NCBI RefSeq assembly: GCF_000805335.1
Contig: NZ_KN708638.1
Location: 1,796,773-1,831,328 of the forward strand
Source of the DNA: Streptomyces sp. CT34
Lineage (GTDB): Bacteria; Actinomycetota; Actinomycetes; Streptomycetales; Streptomycetaceae
Reading direction: 5' to 3'
Length of the DNA stretch: 34,556 bases
The notes below the pieces were generated by a model. That model ran no database searches and was not told the origin of the DNA. It saw only the letters and a program-made list of their open reading frames with translations. Every line of letters starts with the position of its first letter. Position 1 is the stretch's first letter. Shown piece by piece: positions 18,004 through 28,059 of this stretch. The position numbers and the translations under genes are program-made.

Positions 18004-18344
18004 AAGTCGTCTTACCTCCTTGGATGTGACCAGGAAACTTATCGATAGGTCAGCGTGGCACCATGCCGACGGTTGGCGACTCTATGGCGTGTCGGGCGTC
18101 CGCAGCAACACAATCCGCGTGACCCGGCCCGATGTGTCGGTAACGGAACCCCTCGATGTCAAGGGTGCACAGCGCACAACCGCGATGTTTCGGGGGTATG
18201 CGAATCGGTTAAAGGGTTACGTTCACGGCGAGTTGAGAGCCGGCCGCCGAAATCCGCCCCCGGGGCGTGTCGCACATGCGACCGGCCGGACCCTGTCGAC
18301 AAGGCCCGGCCGGTTGTGCGGCATTGACGCGCGCGGTTGACGCC
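18004..18344. other. Intergenic region: parA-like promoter side and ald terminator
   Basis: No gene is supported. On the minus strand a consensus TTGACA lies at 18162-18157, without a clear -10 at the right distance. A second candidate is TTGCTG about 18 bp before TAGAGT (around 18070-18110), which could serve the parA-like operon. The AT content is higher than in flanking genes. The right end holds the ald hairpin. I found no parS-like GTTTCACGTGAAAC. Confidence 0.5.
18281..18314 (-). terminator. Hairpin terminator of ald
   Basis: ACCGGCCGG (18281-18289) pairs with CCGGCCGGT (18306-18314). The loop contains the palindrome GTCGAC. Outside, CGCACA and TGTGCG can extend the stem. It begins about 30 nt after the ald stop on the minus strand. 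No T-run follows. Confidence 0.65.
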
Positions 18345-19460
18345 TCAGCCGAGGAGCGTGCGCAGTTCGGTGCACTCGAGACCGTGCGCCTCGGCGACCT
18401 CGGGGTAGACCACCTTGCCGTCGTGCGTGTTCAGGCCCTTGGCCAGCGCCGGGTCACGGCGCAGCGCCTCGACCCAGCCGCGGTTGGCCAGCTCCACGAT
18501 GTACGGCAGCGTGGCGTTGGTGAGGGCGTAGGTGGAGGTGTTGGGCACCGCGCCGGGCATGTTGGCGACGCAGTAGAAGACCGAGTTGTGGACCTGGAAG
18601 GTCGGCTCGGCGTGCGTGGTCGGCCTGGAGTCCTCGAAGCAGCCGCCCTGGTCGATGGCGATGTCGACAAGAACACTTCCGGGCTTCATCTTGGCGACGA
18701 GCTCGTTGGTGACCAGCTTCGGGGCCTTGGCGCCCGGGATCAGGACCGCGCCGACGACCAGGTCGGCCTCGACGACGGCCTTCTCCAGCTCGTAGGCGTT
18801 GGAGACGATCGTCTGCACCTTGGTACCGAAGATCTTGTCGGCCTCGCGGAGCTTGTTGATGTCCTTGTCGAGCAGGGTGACGTGGAAGCCGAGGCCCACG
18901 GCGATCTGCACGGCGTTCCAGCCGGAGACGCCACCGCCGATGACGACGGCCTTGCCCGCCTGGACGCCCGGGACGCCGCCCGGCAGCACGCCGCGGCCAC
19001 CGGCCTGGCGCATCAGGTGGTACGCGCCGACCTGCGGGGCGATCCGGCCGGCGACCTCGGACATCGGGGCGAGCAGCGGCAGCTGGCGGCCGGCCGTCTC
19101 GACGGTCTCGTAGGCGATGGCGGTGGTACCGGACGCCAGGAGGGCGTCGGTGCACTCCTTGGAGGCGGCCAGGTGCAGGTAGGTGAAGAGCGTCTGGTCC
19201 TTGCGGAGGCGGTGGTACTCCTCGGCGATCGGCTCCTTGACCTTCAGCAGCAGGTCGGCGGTGTCCCAGACCTCATCGGCGGTGTCGAGGATGGCGGCGC
19301 CCGCGGAGACGTACTCCTCGTTCGTGATGGACGAGCCGAGGCCGGCGTCCTTCTCGATGAAGACCTGGTGGCCGTTGCGGACGAGCTCGTTGACTCCGGC
19401 GGGCGTGATAGCCACCCGGAACTCGTTGTTCTTGACTTCGCGGGGGATGCCGACCTTCAC
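18345..19460 (-). CDS. ald: L-alanine dehydrogenase
   Basis: 371 residues from the GTG at 19460, giving VKVGIPREVKNNEFRVAITP, the exact family N-terminus and usual length. Active-site residues K75 (LLLKVKEP) and H96 (TYLHLAAS) match the positions known from the mycobacterial enzyme. The NAD-binding Rossmann segment is AGKAVVIGGGVSGWNAVQIA. It interconverts L-alanine and pyruvate plus ammonia, linking nitrogen supply with central metabolism. A GTG three codons upstream (19469) is too close to AAGGA to be preferred. It has its own terminator and a palindrome 46-60 bp upstream, so it is probably a single-gene unit. Confidence 0.97.
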   Translation of the reverse strand: MKVGIPREVKNNEFRVAITPAGVNELVRNGHQVFIEKDAGLGSSITNEEYVSAGAAILDTADEVWDTADLLLKVKEPIAEEYHRLRKDQTLFTYLHLAASKECTDALLASGTTAIAYETVETAGRQLPLLAPMSEVAGRIAPQVGAYHLMRQAGGRGVLPGGVPGVQAGKAVVIGGGVSGWNAVQIAVGLGFHVTLLDKDINKLREADKIFGTKVQTIVSNAYELEKAVVEADLVVGAVLIPGAKAPKLVTNELVAKMKPGSVLVDIAIDQGGCFEDSRPTTHAEPTFQVHNSVFYCVANMPGAVPNTSTYALTNATLPYIVELANRGWVEALRRDPALAKGLNTHDGKVVYPEVAEAHGLECTELRTLLG

Positions 19461-19505
19461 GTCGATCACGGTCCTTGAATGAGGGCTTGCAGAGGAATTA
19501 TCCCC

Positions 19506-19520
19506 TCATGCGATGCATGA
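19506..19520. promoter_or_regulatory. Palindrome upstream of ald, candidate operator
   Basis: TCATGC (19506-19511) and GCATGA (19515-19520) are inverted around GAT, 46-60 bp upstream of the ald start. ald genes elsewhere are controlled by Lrp/AsnC-type regulators, which bind imperfect palindromes of this size. No such regulator is in the window. Confidence 0.35.
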
Positions 19521-19627
19521 CGGAACTGACCGCGCCGTACGCGGCCCGCCCAGTCTATTGAAGGACCTCACGTTGTCTAGCCTTGCAAAGCATTAATTTT
19601 CTGGAATGCCACCACCGATTTCGTAGG

Positions 19628-21739
19628 TCAGTCGGGGTGCTCTTCTCGCAGGCGTTCTCCGGCGTCCCGGTGCAGCCGTGCCGCCGCCGGGTCACCGAGG
19701 CCGTCGAGGGTGTCCGCAATCCGCAGCTGGAGCCCCGTTTCGGCCCGCACATCGGACGCCTCGCGGGCGATGCCGAGGGCCTCCAGAAGGCTCCGCAGCG
19801 CCTCCTCGGGCCGCCCGGCGTGCTCGTGGACCCGGGCCGTCTCCCCCGTCGCCCGCGCCTGGCCGGCGAGATCACCGAGCCTGCGGTACGCCCGGGCGGC
19901 GGCCCGGCACTCCCGCAGCGCCTGCTCGTAGCGGCCGGTGAAGCCGAGTGCGGTGCCGATCCGGCCGTGCAGCCGCGCCGCGTCGGGCCGCTCGCCGCGG
20001 GCGAGCCGCAGCTCCAGCGCCCGCCCGTACCAGTCGGCGGCCCGGGTCCAGTCGCCCAGCTCGGCGTAGCCGTCCCCCAGCGACTCCAGGGCCCGGCCGG
20101 TGGCCGCCGGGTCCCGCACCGCACGCGCGGCCTCCAGTGCGCCCCGGTAGCGGCCCAGCGCCTGCTCGGTGCGGCCCGCTCGGGCGTCCAGGTCGCCGAG
20201 GTTCAGCAGGGCGGCGGCCTGCTCGCGCGCCAGCCCGCGCCGCGAGGCGGCCTCCAGGACGAGCCGGTACAGGGTGTAGAGCTCCGGTGCGGCGGCCTCG
20301 GGGCCGTGGTGGGCGAGCAGCGCCCGGGTCAGTGCGGCCAGCAACCGCCGGTCCAGGGTGTCGAGTTGGCCGTCGGCGACGGCGATCCGCGCGGCGTCCA
20401 GGAGTGCGTCGCGGCGGGTGCGCAGCCACTGCGCGGCGGCCGCCCGGGAGGGGAAGCGCAGCGACCGCGGCAGCCCCGCGGCCCTCCGGCGCGCGGGGGA
20501 GTCGGCCGGCTCGGCCGCCGCCCGGCAGGACTGGAGCAGCCGTACGGTCCGCTCCAGCATCCGGGCGCGGGCCAGCTGGACGTCGGCCGGCCGCTCGTGC
20601 TCCCCGAGCAGCTCGCGGGCGAGCGGGGCGAGGCAGCCGGGAAGCCGGTAGCGGGGGTAGGGCTCGGCGTCGGCGGGCGGGATCCCGGGGGCGTCCTCGG
20701 CGGGCACCGGCCGCAGCAGGCCGAGCGCGGCGAAGTCGTGCAGCACGGTGGCCGCCGCGTCGACCGCGCAGCCGCCCAGCGCGGCGGCGACATGGGCGTC
20801 CACCAGGCCGTCCGGGGCGAGGGTGGTCAGCCGCAGCATCCGGGCGGCGGGCTGCGGCAGCGCCGCGTAGGCGAGGCGGAAGGCGCGGTAGAGGGGGTGG
20901 TCGCCGGTGGGCAGGTCCGGCGGCACCGGGACGGCCCGCAGCGCCTGGCGCAGGTCGGCGACGGAGAACTTGGGACGGGCGGCGAGCCAGGCGCCCGCCA
21001 GTATCAGCGCGGCGGGCGGGCCGCCGCACTCCTCCGCGACGGCGTCCGCGGTCCGCGGGTCGACGGTGATCCTCGTCGGTCCCGCGTAGCGGCACAGCAC
21101 CTCCACGGCCGCGGCGGCGTCCAGCCCGCCGAGGGCGCACGGCCGGACGTCCGGGATACCGGTCAGCGGCCCCTGGGAGACCACCACGACCAGGCAGTCC
21201 GGAGCGTCCGGGATCAGCGGCTCGACCGCTTCGGCGCCCGGCGCGTCGTCCAGCAGGAGCAGCGCCCGGCGCCCGGCGAGCGCGCCGCGCAGCGCCTCGG
21301 TCAGCTCGTCCTCGGGGGCGCCGGGCGGGGCGTCGGCGCCCAGCGCGCCGAGCAGGCCGCGGGCCGTGCGGTCGGTGGCGACGGGTTCGCCGCCGCGTCC
21401 GGTCAGTACGGCGCGCAGCACCCCGTCGGGATAGTCCTGCGCCAGCTCGCGGAGCAGTTCCTCGGCCAGGGCCGTGCGGCCGGATCCGGGGCGGCCGGCG
21501 ATCAGCAGTACCCGGCTGCGGGCGCCCCGGCGGCCGGAGAGGGTGTCCAGGCCGGCCCGCCGGATGTCGGCGCGCAGGGCCTTGAGTTCACGGCGGCGGC
21601 CGGCGAACCCGGCGGGTACGGGGCGGGGTGCGGCACGGTCCTGACGGGGCCCCGGCGTCCGCCACTGCTGGGCCGCCGTGCCGGGCCCGCGCACCGTCTC
21701 CGGCGCGAGGTGCCTCCCGCCCACCGCCTGGTCCGTCAC
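19628..21739 (-). CDS. STAND-like NTPase with C-terminal TPR repeats (AfsR-like without SARP domain)
   Basis: 703 residues from a GTG at 21739, with GGGAG 7 nt upstream. An NTPase core follows a disordered N-terminus: VLLIAGRPGSGRTALAEELL (78-97), Walker B-like RRALLLLDDAP (D164, D165), then DGLVDAHVAAALGG, a winged-helix-like segment of STAND proteins. From about residue 500, TPR-like helix pairs repeat (LLNLGDLDARAGRTEQALGR; SLGDGYAELGDWTRAADWYG; EALRSLLEALGIAR). The architecture resembles AfsR-type regulators lacking the SARP DNA-binding domain. The P-loop lysine is arginine (R88), which may weaken or abolish ATP hydrolysis. Role unknown; a signalling scaffold is plausible. Confidence 0.85.
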   Translation of the reverse strand: MTDQAVGGRHLAPETVRGPGTAAQQWRTPGPRQDRAAPRPVPAGFAGRRRELKALRADIRRAGLDTLSGRRGARSRVLLIAGRPGSGRTALAEELLRELAQDYPDGVLRAVLTGRGGEPVATDRTARGLLGALGADAPPGAPEDELTEALRGALAGRRALLLLDDAPGAEAVEPLIPDAPDCLVVVVSQGPLTGIPDVRPCALGGLDAAAAVEVLCRYAGPTRITVDPRTADAVAEECGGPPAALILAGAWLAARPKFSVADLRQALRAVPVPPDLPTGDHPLYRAFRLAYAALPQPAARMLRLTTLAPDGLVDAHVAAALGGCAVDAAATVLHDFAALGLLRPVPAEDAPGIPPADAEPYPRYRLPGCLAPLARELLGEHERPADVQLARARMLERTVRLLQSCRAAAEPADSPARRRAAGLPRSLRFPSRAAAAQWLRTRRDALLDAARIAVADGQLDTLDRRLLAALTRALLAHHGPEAAAPELYTLYRLVLEAASRRGLAREQAAALLNLGDLDARAGRTEQALGRYRGALEAARAVRDPAATGRALESLGDGYAELGDWTRAADWYGRALELRLARGERPDAARLHGRIGTALGFTGRYEQALRECRAAARAYRRLGDLAGQARATGETARVHEHAGRPEEALRSLLEALGIAREASDVRAETGLQLRIADTLDGLGDPAAARLHRDAGERLREEHPD

Positions 21740-21891
21740 CGGTCACGCTCCCGTCCACCTGCGCGTACGTGCCCGCCGCGAGCGCGTACCGGCACGCTGC
21801 CGAGCGTAGTTCACGAACCGTCACGTCCCGTGCGGAGCAGGGCGGTTGGGTCACTCGATCGGATCGGATGATCATCTGACCGGGATGGAAA

Positions 21892-21905
21892 GGGCCGCGC
21901 GGCCC
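21892..21905 (-). terminator. Terminator-like palindrome after the Nudix gene
   Basis: GGGCCGCGCGGCCC is a perfect 14-bp palindrome (GGGCC stem, GCGC loop) 5 nt after the Nudix stop. On the minus strand it is followed by TTTCC, a short T-run. Confidence 0.5.
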
Positions 21906-21910
21906 CCCGG

Positions 21911-22537
21911 TCAGCCCTCGAAGGGACGGGCCGGCCAGGGCGCGTCGGCCGGCCGCAGCGCGTCCACGCCCGCGCCCGCCCGTGCCGCGCCGAGCGCCAG
22001 CGCCCCGACGACCAGGCAGTTGTTGTGCAGCTCACCGGCGAGCACGCCGCGGACCAGGTCGGCCAGCGGCACCCGTGCCAGCTCCATGTCGGCCTCCTCC
22101 TCGGAGACCTCGAACCGCTCCCCCTCGGCCTCGGACAGGTCGCGGGCCAGGAAGATCCGTACCGCCTCGTCGCAGCCGCCGGGTGTGGTGTAGACGTCGG
22201 TCAGCACCCGCCAGTCCTCGGCCTTGACGTGCGCCTCCTCGTACAGCTCGCGCTGCGCGGCGTGCAGCGGGTTCTCGCCGGGGACGTCGAGCAGCCCGGC
22301 CGGGATCTCCCACAGCCGCTGCCGCACGGGGTGGCGGTACTGGCGCAGCACGAGTACCCGGTCCGCGTCGTCGAGGGCGAGCACCGCCACCGAGCCGGGG
22401 TGGACCTGGTAGTCGCGCCGGGCGGTGGCGCCGTCGGGCATAACGACCTCGTCGGTGCGCACGCTGGTCTTGTTTCCGGTGAACGGCGTGGTGGTCGCGG
22501 TGACCGTCCACTCCTCCGGGGTGTCCTTGATCGCCAT
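21911..22537 (-). CDS. Nudix hydrolase, ADP-ribose pyrophosphatase type
   Basis: 208 residues from the ATG at 22537. The Nudix box is recognisable as PAGLLDVPGENPLHAAQREL followed by YEEAHV, keeping RE and EE that bind metal. The usual Gly after EE is His, and the loop before the first Glu has one extra residue, as in other actinobacterial members I recall, such as Rv1700. The downstream VYTTPGGCDEAVRIFLARDL supports the ADP-ribose pyrophosphatase subgroup, which splits ADP-ribose into AMP and ribose 5-phosphate. It follows pyrG as in mycobacteria. The substrate remains inferred. Confidence 0.88.
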   Translation of the reverse strand: MAIKDTPEEWTVTATTTPFTGNKTSVRTDEVVMPDGATARRDYQVHPGSVAVLALDDADRVLVLRQYRHPVRQRLWEIPAGLLDVPGENPLHAAQRELYEEAHVKAEDWRVLTDVYTTPGGCDEAVRIFLARDLSEAEGERFEVSEEEADMELARVPLADLVRGVLAGELHNNCLVVGALALGAARAGAGVDALRPADAPWPARPFEG

Positions 22538-22572
22538 GCGCGTCCTCTCGTGCGACGGTGCCAACGCGGAAA

Positions 22573-22609
22573 CCGGGGTACGACCCCGGCGAAGGAGGCC
22601 GTACCCCGG
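22573..22609 (-). terminator. Hairpin terminator after pyrG
   Basis: CCGGGGTACG (22573-22582) pairs perfectly with CGTACCCCGG (22600-22609), with a 17-nt loop. It starts about 24 nt after the pyrG stop on the minus strand and is followed by GTTTCC. It lies between pyrG and the Nudix gene, so read-through into Nudix would be limited. Confidence 0.7.
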
Positions 22610-22633
22610 CAACGGTATCCGTCGTGCCGCGGG

Positions 22634-24322
<1,689 letters not shown>

Positions 24323-24753
24323 GGCCAAGAGGGAACTCCCGTGGTCGCGAGGTGGAGAGGTGCGAGGTGGCGCCGGTCCTGGGATTCAGGGGGTGCCGTC
24401 GCTGCGGTTCGGGGGTGCCGTACTTCTGCCGTGACATCTCAGGGCGTCCCACCGGTCCACGGGGTACCAGGCTATCAGCGACCGGGCATGGTCGCTCCCG
24501 GCGACTCCGGCGAGGGGCGACATCACCCGGGATCATCCAGGCCACTCGTTCGGAGCACTCCACTCGTCGTGAGCACCGCGCGCCACACCCGACCGCGTCG
24601 TATCCTGCTCGGACACTCGCTACGAGCCGTCCGGAGAAGGCACCACCCCCGCCCGAAATTTCCGGTCCAGCTGCTCGGCGACGTTTCATGGGCAGGACGG
24701 ACAGCACACAACGTCCCATGGGGGGCGTGACTCCAGTTCGACGGGAGATGCAC
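24323..24753. other. Divergent promoter region of pyrG and the GH15 gene
   Basis: 431 bp without a convincing gene. The pyrG-proximal half holds three GAGGTG units (24349-24354, 24357-24362, 24364-24369) and two copies of GGGGGTGCCGT (24389-24399, 24411-24421). The GH15-proximal half has a TATCCT near 24600 that could be a -10, but no matching -35 is obvious. An ATG at 24689 could extend the GH15 protein by 22 residues, but its context is poor. Confidence 0.5.
24389..24421 (-). promoter_or_regulatory. Direct repeats upstream of pyrG
   Basis: ACGGCACCCCC (minus strand) occurs twice with a 22-bp period, two helical turns, about 67-100 bp before the pyrG start. The repeats would place a dimeric regulator on one face of the DNA. 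No regulator is known to me for this sequence. Confidence 0.35.
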
Positions 24754-26553
24754 GTGGCCGGGCGCATCGAGGACTACGCACTTATCGGCGATATGCAGAC
24801 CGCCGCACTCGTGTGCCGGGACGGCACGGTCGACTGGCTGTGCCTGCCCCGCTTCGACTCGCCGGCGGTCTTCGCGGGGCTACTGGGCACCGAGGAGCAC
24901 GGCTTCTGGCGGATGGGCCCGGTCAACGGCAACGGCCCCAAGCAGGCCGACCGTCGCCGCTACCGGGGGGATTCACTCGTTCTGGAATCCGAGTGGGACA
25001 CCCCCCGCGGTACCGTCCGGGTGATCGACTTCATGCCGCCGCGGGACGGTGCGCCGCAGGTGATCCGCATCGTGGAGGGCGTCAGCGGCCGGGTCCCGAT
25101 GCGCTCGGAGCTGCGGATGCGGTTCGCGTACGGCTGGGTGGTGCCGTGGGTGCACAAGGTCGACGGGCGGACGGTGGCGGTCGCCGGGCCCGACTCGGTG
25201 TGGCTGGACACGTCCGCGGAGACGTACGGCAAGGACCTGACGACGTACTCCGACTTCACCGTCGCGCCCGGGGAGCGGATCGCGTTCACGATCAGCTGGC
25301 AGGCCTCGCACCACCAGCCGCCGGCCGCCGTGGCGGACCCGGAGGGCGCGCTGGAGGCGACCGAGGAGTTCTGGCGCGAGTGGGTCGAGCACTGCACCTA
25401 CCACGGGCCCTACCGGGACGCGGTGGTGCGCTCGCTGATCACGCTGAAGGCGCTCACGTACGCGCCGACCGGCGGGATCGTGGCGGCGCCGACCACGTCG
25501 CTGCCGGAGTGCATCGGCGGGGTCCGCAACTGGGACTATCGCTTCACCTGGCTGCGGGACGCGGCGATCACCCTGTCGTCGCTGCTGCGCACCGGCTACC
25601 GCGAAGAGGCGCGGGCCTGGCGGGAGTGGCTGCTGCGCGCGGTGGCCGGCGATCCGGAGAACCTCCAGATCATGTACGGCATCGCCGGTGAGCGGGAGCT
25701 GGGCGAGAACGACCTCAACTGGCTTCCCGGGTACGAGAATTCGCGTCCCGTCCGGGTCGGCAACGGTGCCGCGGGGCAGCTCCAGCTGGACGTCTACGGC
25801 GAGGTCACCGAGGCGCTGCACCTGGCGCACATGACGGGGCTGGCCCGCAACGACTACGCCTCGCTGCTCCAGATCAAGCTGATCCAGTGGGTGGAGAAGC
25901 ACTGGGACGAGCCGGACGAGGGCATCTGGGAGGTCCGCGGTCCGCGCCGGCACTTCGTGCACTCCAAGGTGATGACCTGGGTCGCGGTCGACCGCACCGT
26001 CAAGCTGATCGAGTCCGGGGACGTGGACGGGCCGCTGGAGCGGTGGAAGGACCTGCGCGACACCATCCACCGGGACGTCTGCGAGAACGGCTACGACAAG
26101 GAGCGCAACACCTTCACCCAGTCCTACGGCTCCCAGGAGCTGGACGCGTCGCTGCTGCTGATCCCGCAGATGGGCTTCCTGCCGCCGGACGACAAGCGCG
26201 TCATCGGCACCATCGAGGCCATCCAGCGCGAGCTGTCCACCGAGGACGGCTTCGTTTTGCGCTATCCGACGGCCGGGGACGTGCCCGGCGTGGACGGCCT
26301 CGAAGGGGACGAAGGGGCCTTCCTGGCCTGCTCGTTCTGGCTGGCGGACGATCTGGCGATGATCGGCCGGGTGGAGGAGGCCCGCAAGCTCTTCGAGAAG
26401 CTGCTCTCGCTCCGCAACGACCTGGGGCTGCTGGCGGAGGAGTGGGACCCCCGGCTCAAGCGGCAGGTGGGGAACTTCCCGCAGGCGTTCAGCCACGTTC
26501 CGCTGATCGACACCGCGCTGCGGCTGACCGCGAGCGGGGCGTACGGGGGGTAG
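24754..26553 (+). CDS. GH15 glycoside hydrolase (trehalase/glucoamylase type)
   Basis: 599 residues from a GTG at 24754, with GGGAG 6 nt upstream. It starts VAGRIEDYALIGDMQTAALV, the standard opening of actinomycete GH15 proteins, then GTVDWLCLPRFDSPAVFAGL. The (alpha/alpha)6 barrel has GGVRNWDYRFTWLRDAAITL as its most conserved block. GLLAEEWDPRLKRQVGNFPQ near the C-terminus probably carries one catalytic glutamate. Actinomycete members often cleave trehalose; others release glucose from starch-type glucans. No signal peptide is present, so it is cytoplasmic and may recycle trehalose or glycogen fragments. It ends in a strong terminator shared with the convergent GH64 gene. Confidence 0.9.
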   Translation: MAGRIEDYALIGDMQTAALVCRDGTVDWLCLPRFDSPAVFAGLLGTEEHGFWRMGPVNGNGPKQADRRRYRGDSLVLESEWDTPRGTVRVIDFMPPRDGAPQVIRIVEGVSGRVPMRSELRMRFAYGWVVPWVHKVDGRTVAVAGPDSVWLDTSAETYGKDLTTYSDFTVAPGERIAFTISWQASHHQPPAAVADPEGALEATEEFWREWVEHCTYHGPYRDAVVRSLITLKALTYAPTGGIVAAPTTSLPECIGGVRNWDYRFTWLRDAAITLSSLLRTGYREEARAWREWLLRAVAGDPENLQIMYGIAGERELGENDLNWLPGYENSRPVRVGNGAAGQLQLDVYGEVTEALHLAHMTGLARNDYASLLQIKLIQWVEKHWDEPDEGIWEVRGPRRHFVHSKVMTWVAVDRTVKLIESGDVDGPLERWKDLRDTIHRDVCENGYDKERNTFTQSYGSQELDASLLLIPQMGFLPPDDKRVIGTIEAIQRELSTEDGFVLRYPTAGDVPGVDGLEGDEGAFLACSFWLADDLAMIGRVEEARKLFEKLLSLRNDLGLLAEEWDPRLKRQVGNFPQAFSHVPLIDTALRLTASGAYGG

Positions 26554-26592
26554 CGGGCATCCCGGCGCCCGTCCGGCGGTTCCGCGGTCCGG

Positions 26593-26620
26593 GGTGCCGC
26601 CCGGTGGTCCGGGCGGCACC
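26593..26620 (+). terminator. Strong terminator between GH15 and GH64 genes
   Basis: GGTGCCGCCCGG (26593-26604) and CCGGGCGGCACC (26609-26620) are perfect 12-bp arms with a TGGT loop, followed by TTT on the plus strand. It lies 40 nt after the GH15 stop and 31 nt from the end of the convergent GH64 gene, so it may serve both. Confidence 0.8.
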
Positions 26621-26651
26621 TTTCGCGTACCGGGACGAGGGGTGCCGGAGC

Positions 26652-27830
26652 TCAGAAGGCGGTCAGGGTGAGGGTGAGTTCCTTCGGGGCGGGGTCCTCG
26701 ATGTACGAGGCGAAGCCGGCGACGTCGTCGAAGGCGAAGCCGTACGCCTTGCCGTCCCGGGTCGCGGCGTGCATGGCGGCGGCGTAGTGGTTGGTGAGCC
26801 GCTGCCGGTAGAAGGCGGCCGGGTCGGTGGTGGGCTGGGCGGGGTGGGTCGTGAGGGTGGAGCGGTTGAGGGCGGCGCCGAGGACGGCGGCGACCGGGCC
26901 GAGGGTGCCGTCGTTGGGGGCGGCGAGGGTGCCGTCGCAGAAGAGGACGTCGCGGGTGGTGGGCTTGGCGAAGGAGACCGCCTTGGGGCCGGTGAAGCGG
27001 AGCCGGTCGCCGCTGACCCGGCCGGTGAAGGTGCCCGCGCGGGTGGTGACGGTCAGGTCCTTGGACGCGTAGGCGGTCCATGCCTCGTCGATGGCGGGGG
27101 CCAGGTAGTCCTTGCCGAACAGGCCGCTGTCCAGGCCGTGGCCGGGGGCGATGACGCGCTTGTCGCCGATGACCAGGCGGTCGAAGCCCTCGGCGCCCTT
27201 GACGTCGGAGAAGATCCGGGCGCGGGCGCCGTCCTTGAGCGTGCCGGTGGTCTGGTCCCGGGCGCCGGTGAGCCGCAGGGCCAGCGGCACGCTGAACATG
27301 TCGACCATGGTGGTGTTGCAGTACATCCCGCCGGCGGTGTGGGTGAACTCCGCGCAGTCGTGCAGGACGTCGTAGTTGGGGTCGGTGGCGACCCAGCCCG
27401 CGGGGTAGGCGAGCGCGGGCCTGCCATTGCCGTCGGCGACCGCCTTGATCCTGAGCTTGCCGCCGAGCGCGGTGTAGATCCGGCCGGACATCTGGGGGAG
27501 TTGGAGGGTGGTGGTGCCGGTGGCGGCGAGCGGGATGGCGTAGTCGGTGAAGCCGTCCGGGCCGTTGTCGGCGACGGCGACGGGCTTGATCTGCCCGTCG
27601 GCGGTGACCCGGACCTGCCGGGTGCCGTCGTTGCCGAGGATGTAGACCCATATCGAGGAGTTGGCGTGGGAGCCGGAGCTGTTGACGATGTGCAGGGGCA
27701 GGGCGGCGGCGGGCGGGCCGGTGGGGGCGGGGGCGGGGGCGGAAGCGCCGAGGGCGCGGCCGGCCGTTGCCAGGCCGGCGGTGGCGGCGCCGGCGGCCAG
27801 GCCGCCGAGGAGACTGCGACGGGTGATCAC
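26652..27830 (-). CDS. Tat-exported GH64 beta-1,3-glucanase
   Basis: 392 residues from a GTG at 27830, with AAGGAG 6 nt upstream. The N-terminus is a twin-arginine signal (TRRSLLGGLAAGAATAGLAT), with export likely to end near residue 30-40. The mature part starts with a beta-sandwich-like domain (LPLHIVNSSGSHANSSIWVY). It includes GGMYCNTTMVDMFSVPLALR, matching the GH64 pattern of NTTxVDMF. GH64 enzymes cut beta-1,3-glucan (laminarin, fungal cell walls), often releasing laminaripentaose. No carbohydrate-binding module is visible. It diverges from the PucR gene, which may regulate it. The family call is from the block pattern; catalytic residues were not verified. Confidence 0.8.
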   Translation of the reverse strand: MITRRSLLGGLAAGAATAGLATAGRALGASAPAPAPTGPPAAALPLHIVNSSGSHANSSIWVYILGNDGTRQVRVTADGQIKPVAVADNGPDGFTDYAIPLAATGTTTLQLPQMSGRIYTALGGKLRIKAVADGNGRPALAYPAGWVATDPNYDVLHDCAEFTHTAGGMYCNTTMVDMFSVPLALRLTGARDQTTGTLKDGARARIFSDVKGAEGFDRLVIGDKRVIAPGHGLDSGLFGKDYLAPAIDEAWTAYASKDLTVTTRAGTFTGRVSGDRLRFTGPKAVSFAKPTTRDVLFCDGTLAAPNDGTLGPVAAVLGAALNRSTLTTHPAQPTTDPAAFYRQRLTNHYAAAMHAATRDGKAYGFAFDDVAGFASYIEDPAPKELTLTLTAF

Positions 27831-27888
27831 GGGCTGCTCCTTGTGGGGGGTGTGTGACGGGAGTGCTCCTGCCACGGAGGTACCGGGA

Positions 27889-27917
27889 ACCCTGCCGAGC
27901 CGGTGGGGCACCGTCAA
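27889..27917 (-). promoter_or_regulatory. Candidate promoter of the GH64 gene
   Basis: On the minus strand TTGACG (27917-27912) and CAGGGT (27894-27889) are 17 bp apart, close to the Streptomyces housekeeping consensus. The distance to the GTG at 27830 leaves a leader of roughly 50 nt with a good ribosome-binding site. Confidence 0.4.
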
Positions 27918-28045
27918 CGGGGCGTAGCCGAAAAGGAGTTGGAGCGGGCAGCGCGGTGCCCGTACGGGCGGGAGGGGCGGCCCGCGGCCCGGGTGCGCGG
28001 CGGCGGCCGGCCGGACCGCGGCCTTCCGGACGGCCGTACTGCGGG

Positions 28046-28051
28046 TAGCGT
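28046..28051 (+). promoter_or_regulatory. Candidate -10 of a leaderless PucR transcript
   Basis: TAGCGT ends 8 nt before the ATG at 28060, and no Shine-Dalgarno precedes that ATG. This spacing is typical of leaderless Streptomyces mRNAs. The -35 match is weak. Confidence 0.35.
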
Positions 28052-28059
28052 TCGTCGCC

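Noticed and set aside
18055..18327. Small open frame in the parA-ald gap
   Set aside because: No ribosome-binding site, atypical composition, and it runs through the ald terminator hairpin.
18004..18344. parS site beside the ParA-like gene
   Set aside because: No sequence close to GTTTCACGTGAAAC is present here or elsewhere that I could see.
27720..27790. G-rich run that looked like a repeat array
   Set aside because: It is the Ala/Pro-rich linker and signal-peptide coding region of the GH64 gene, explained by codon bias.
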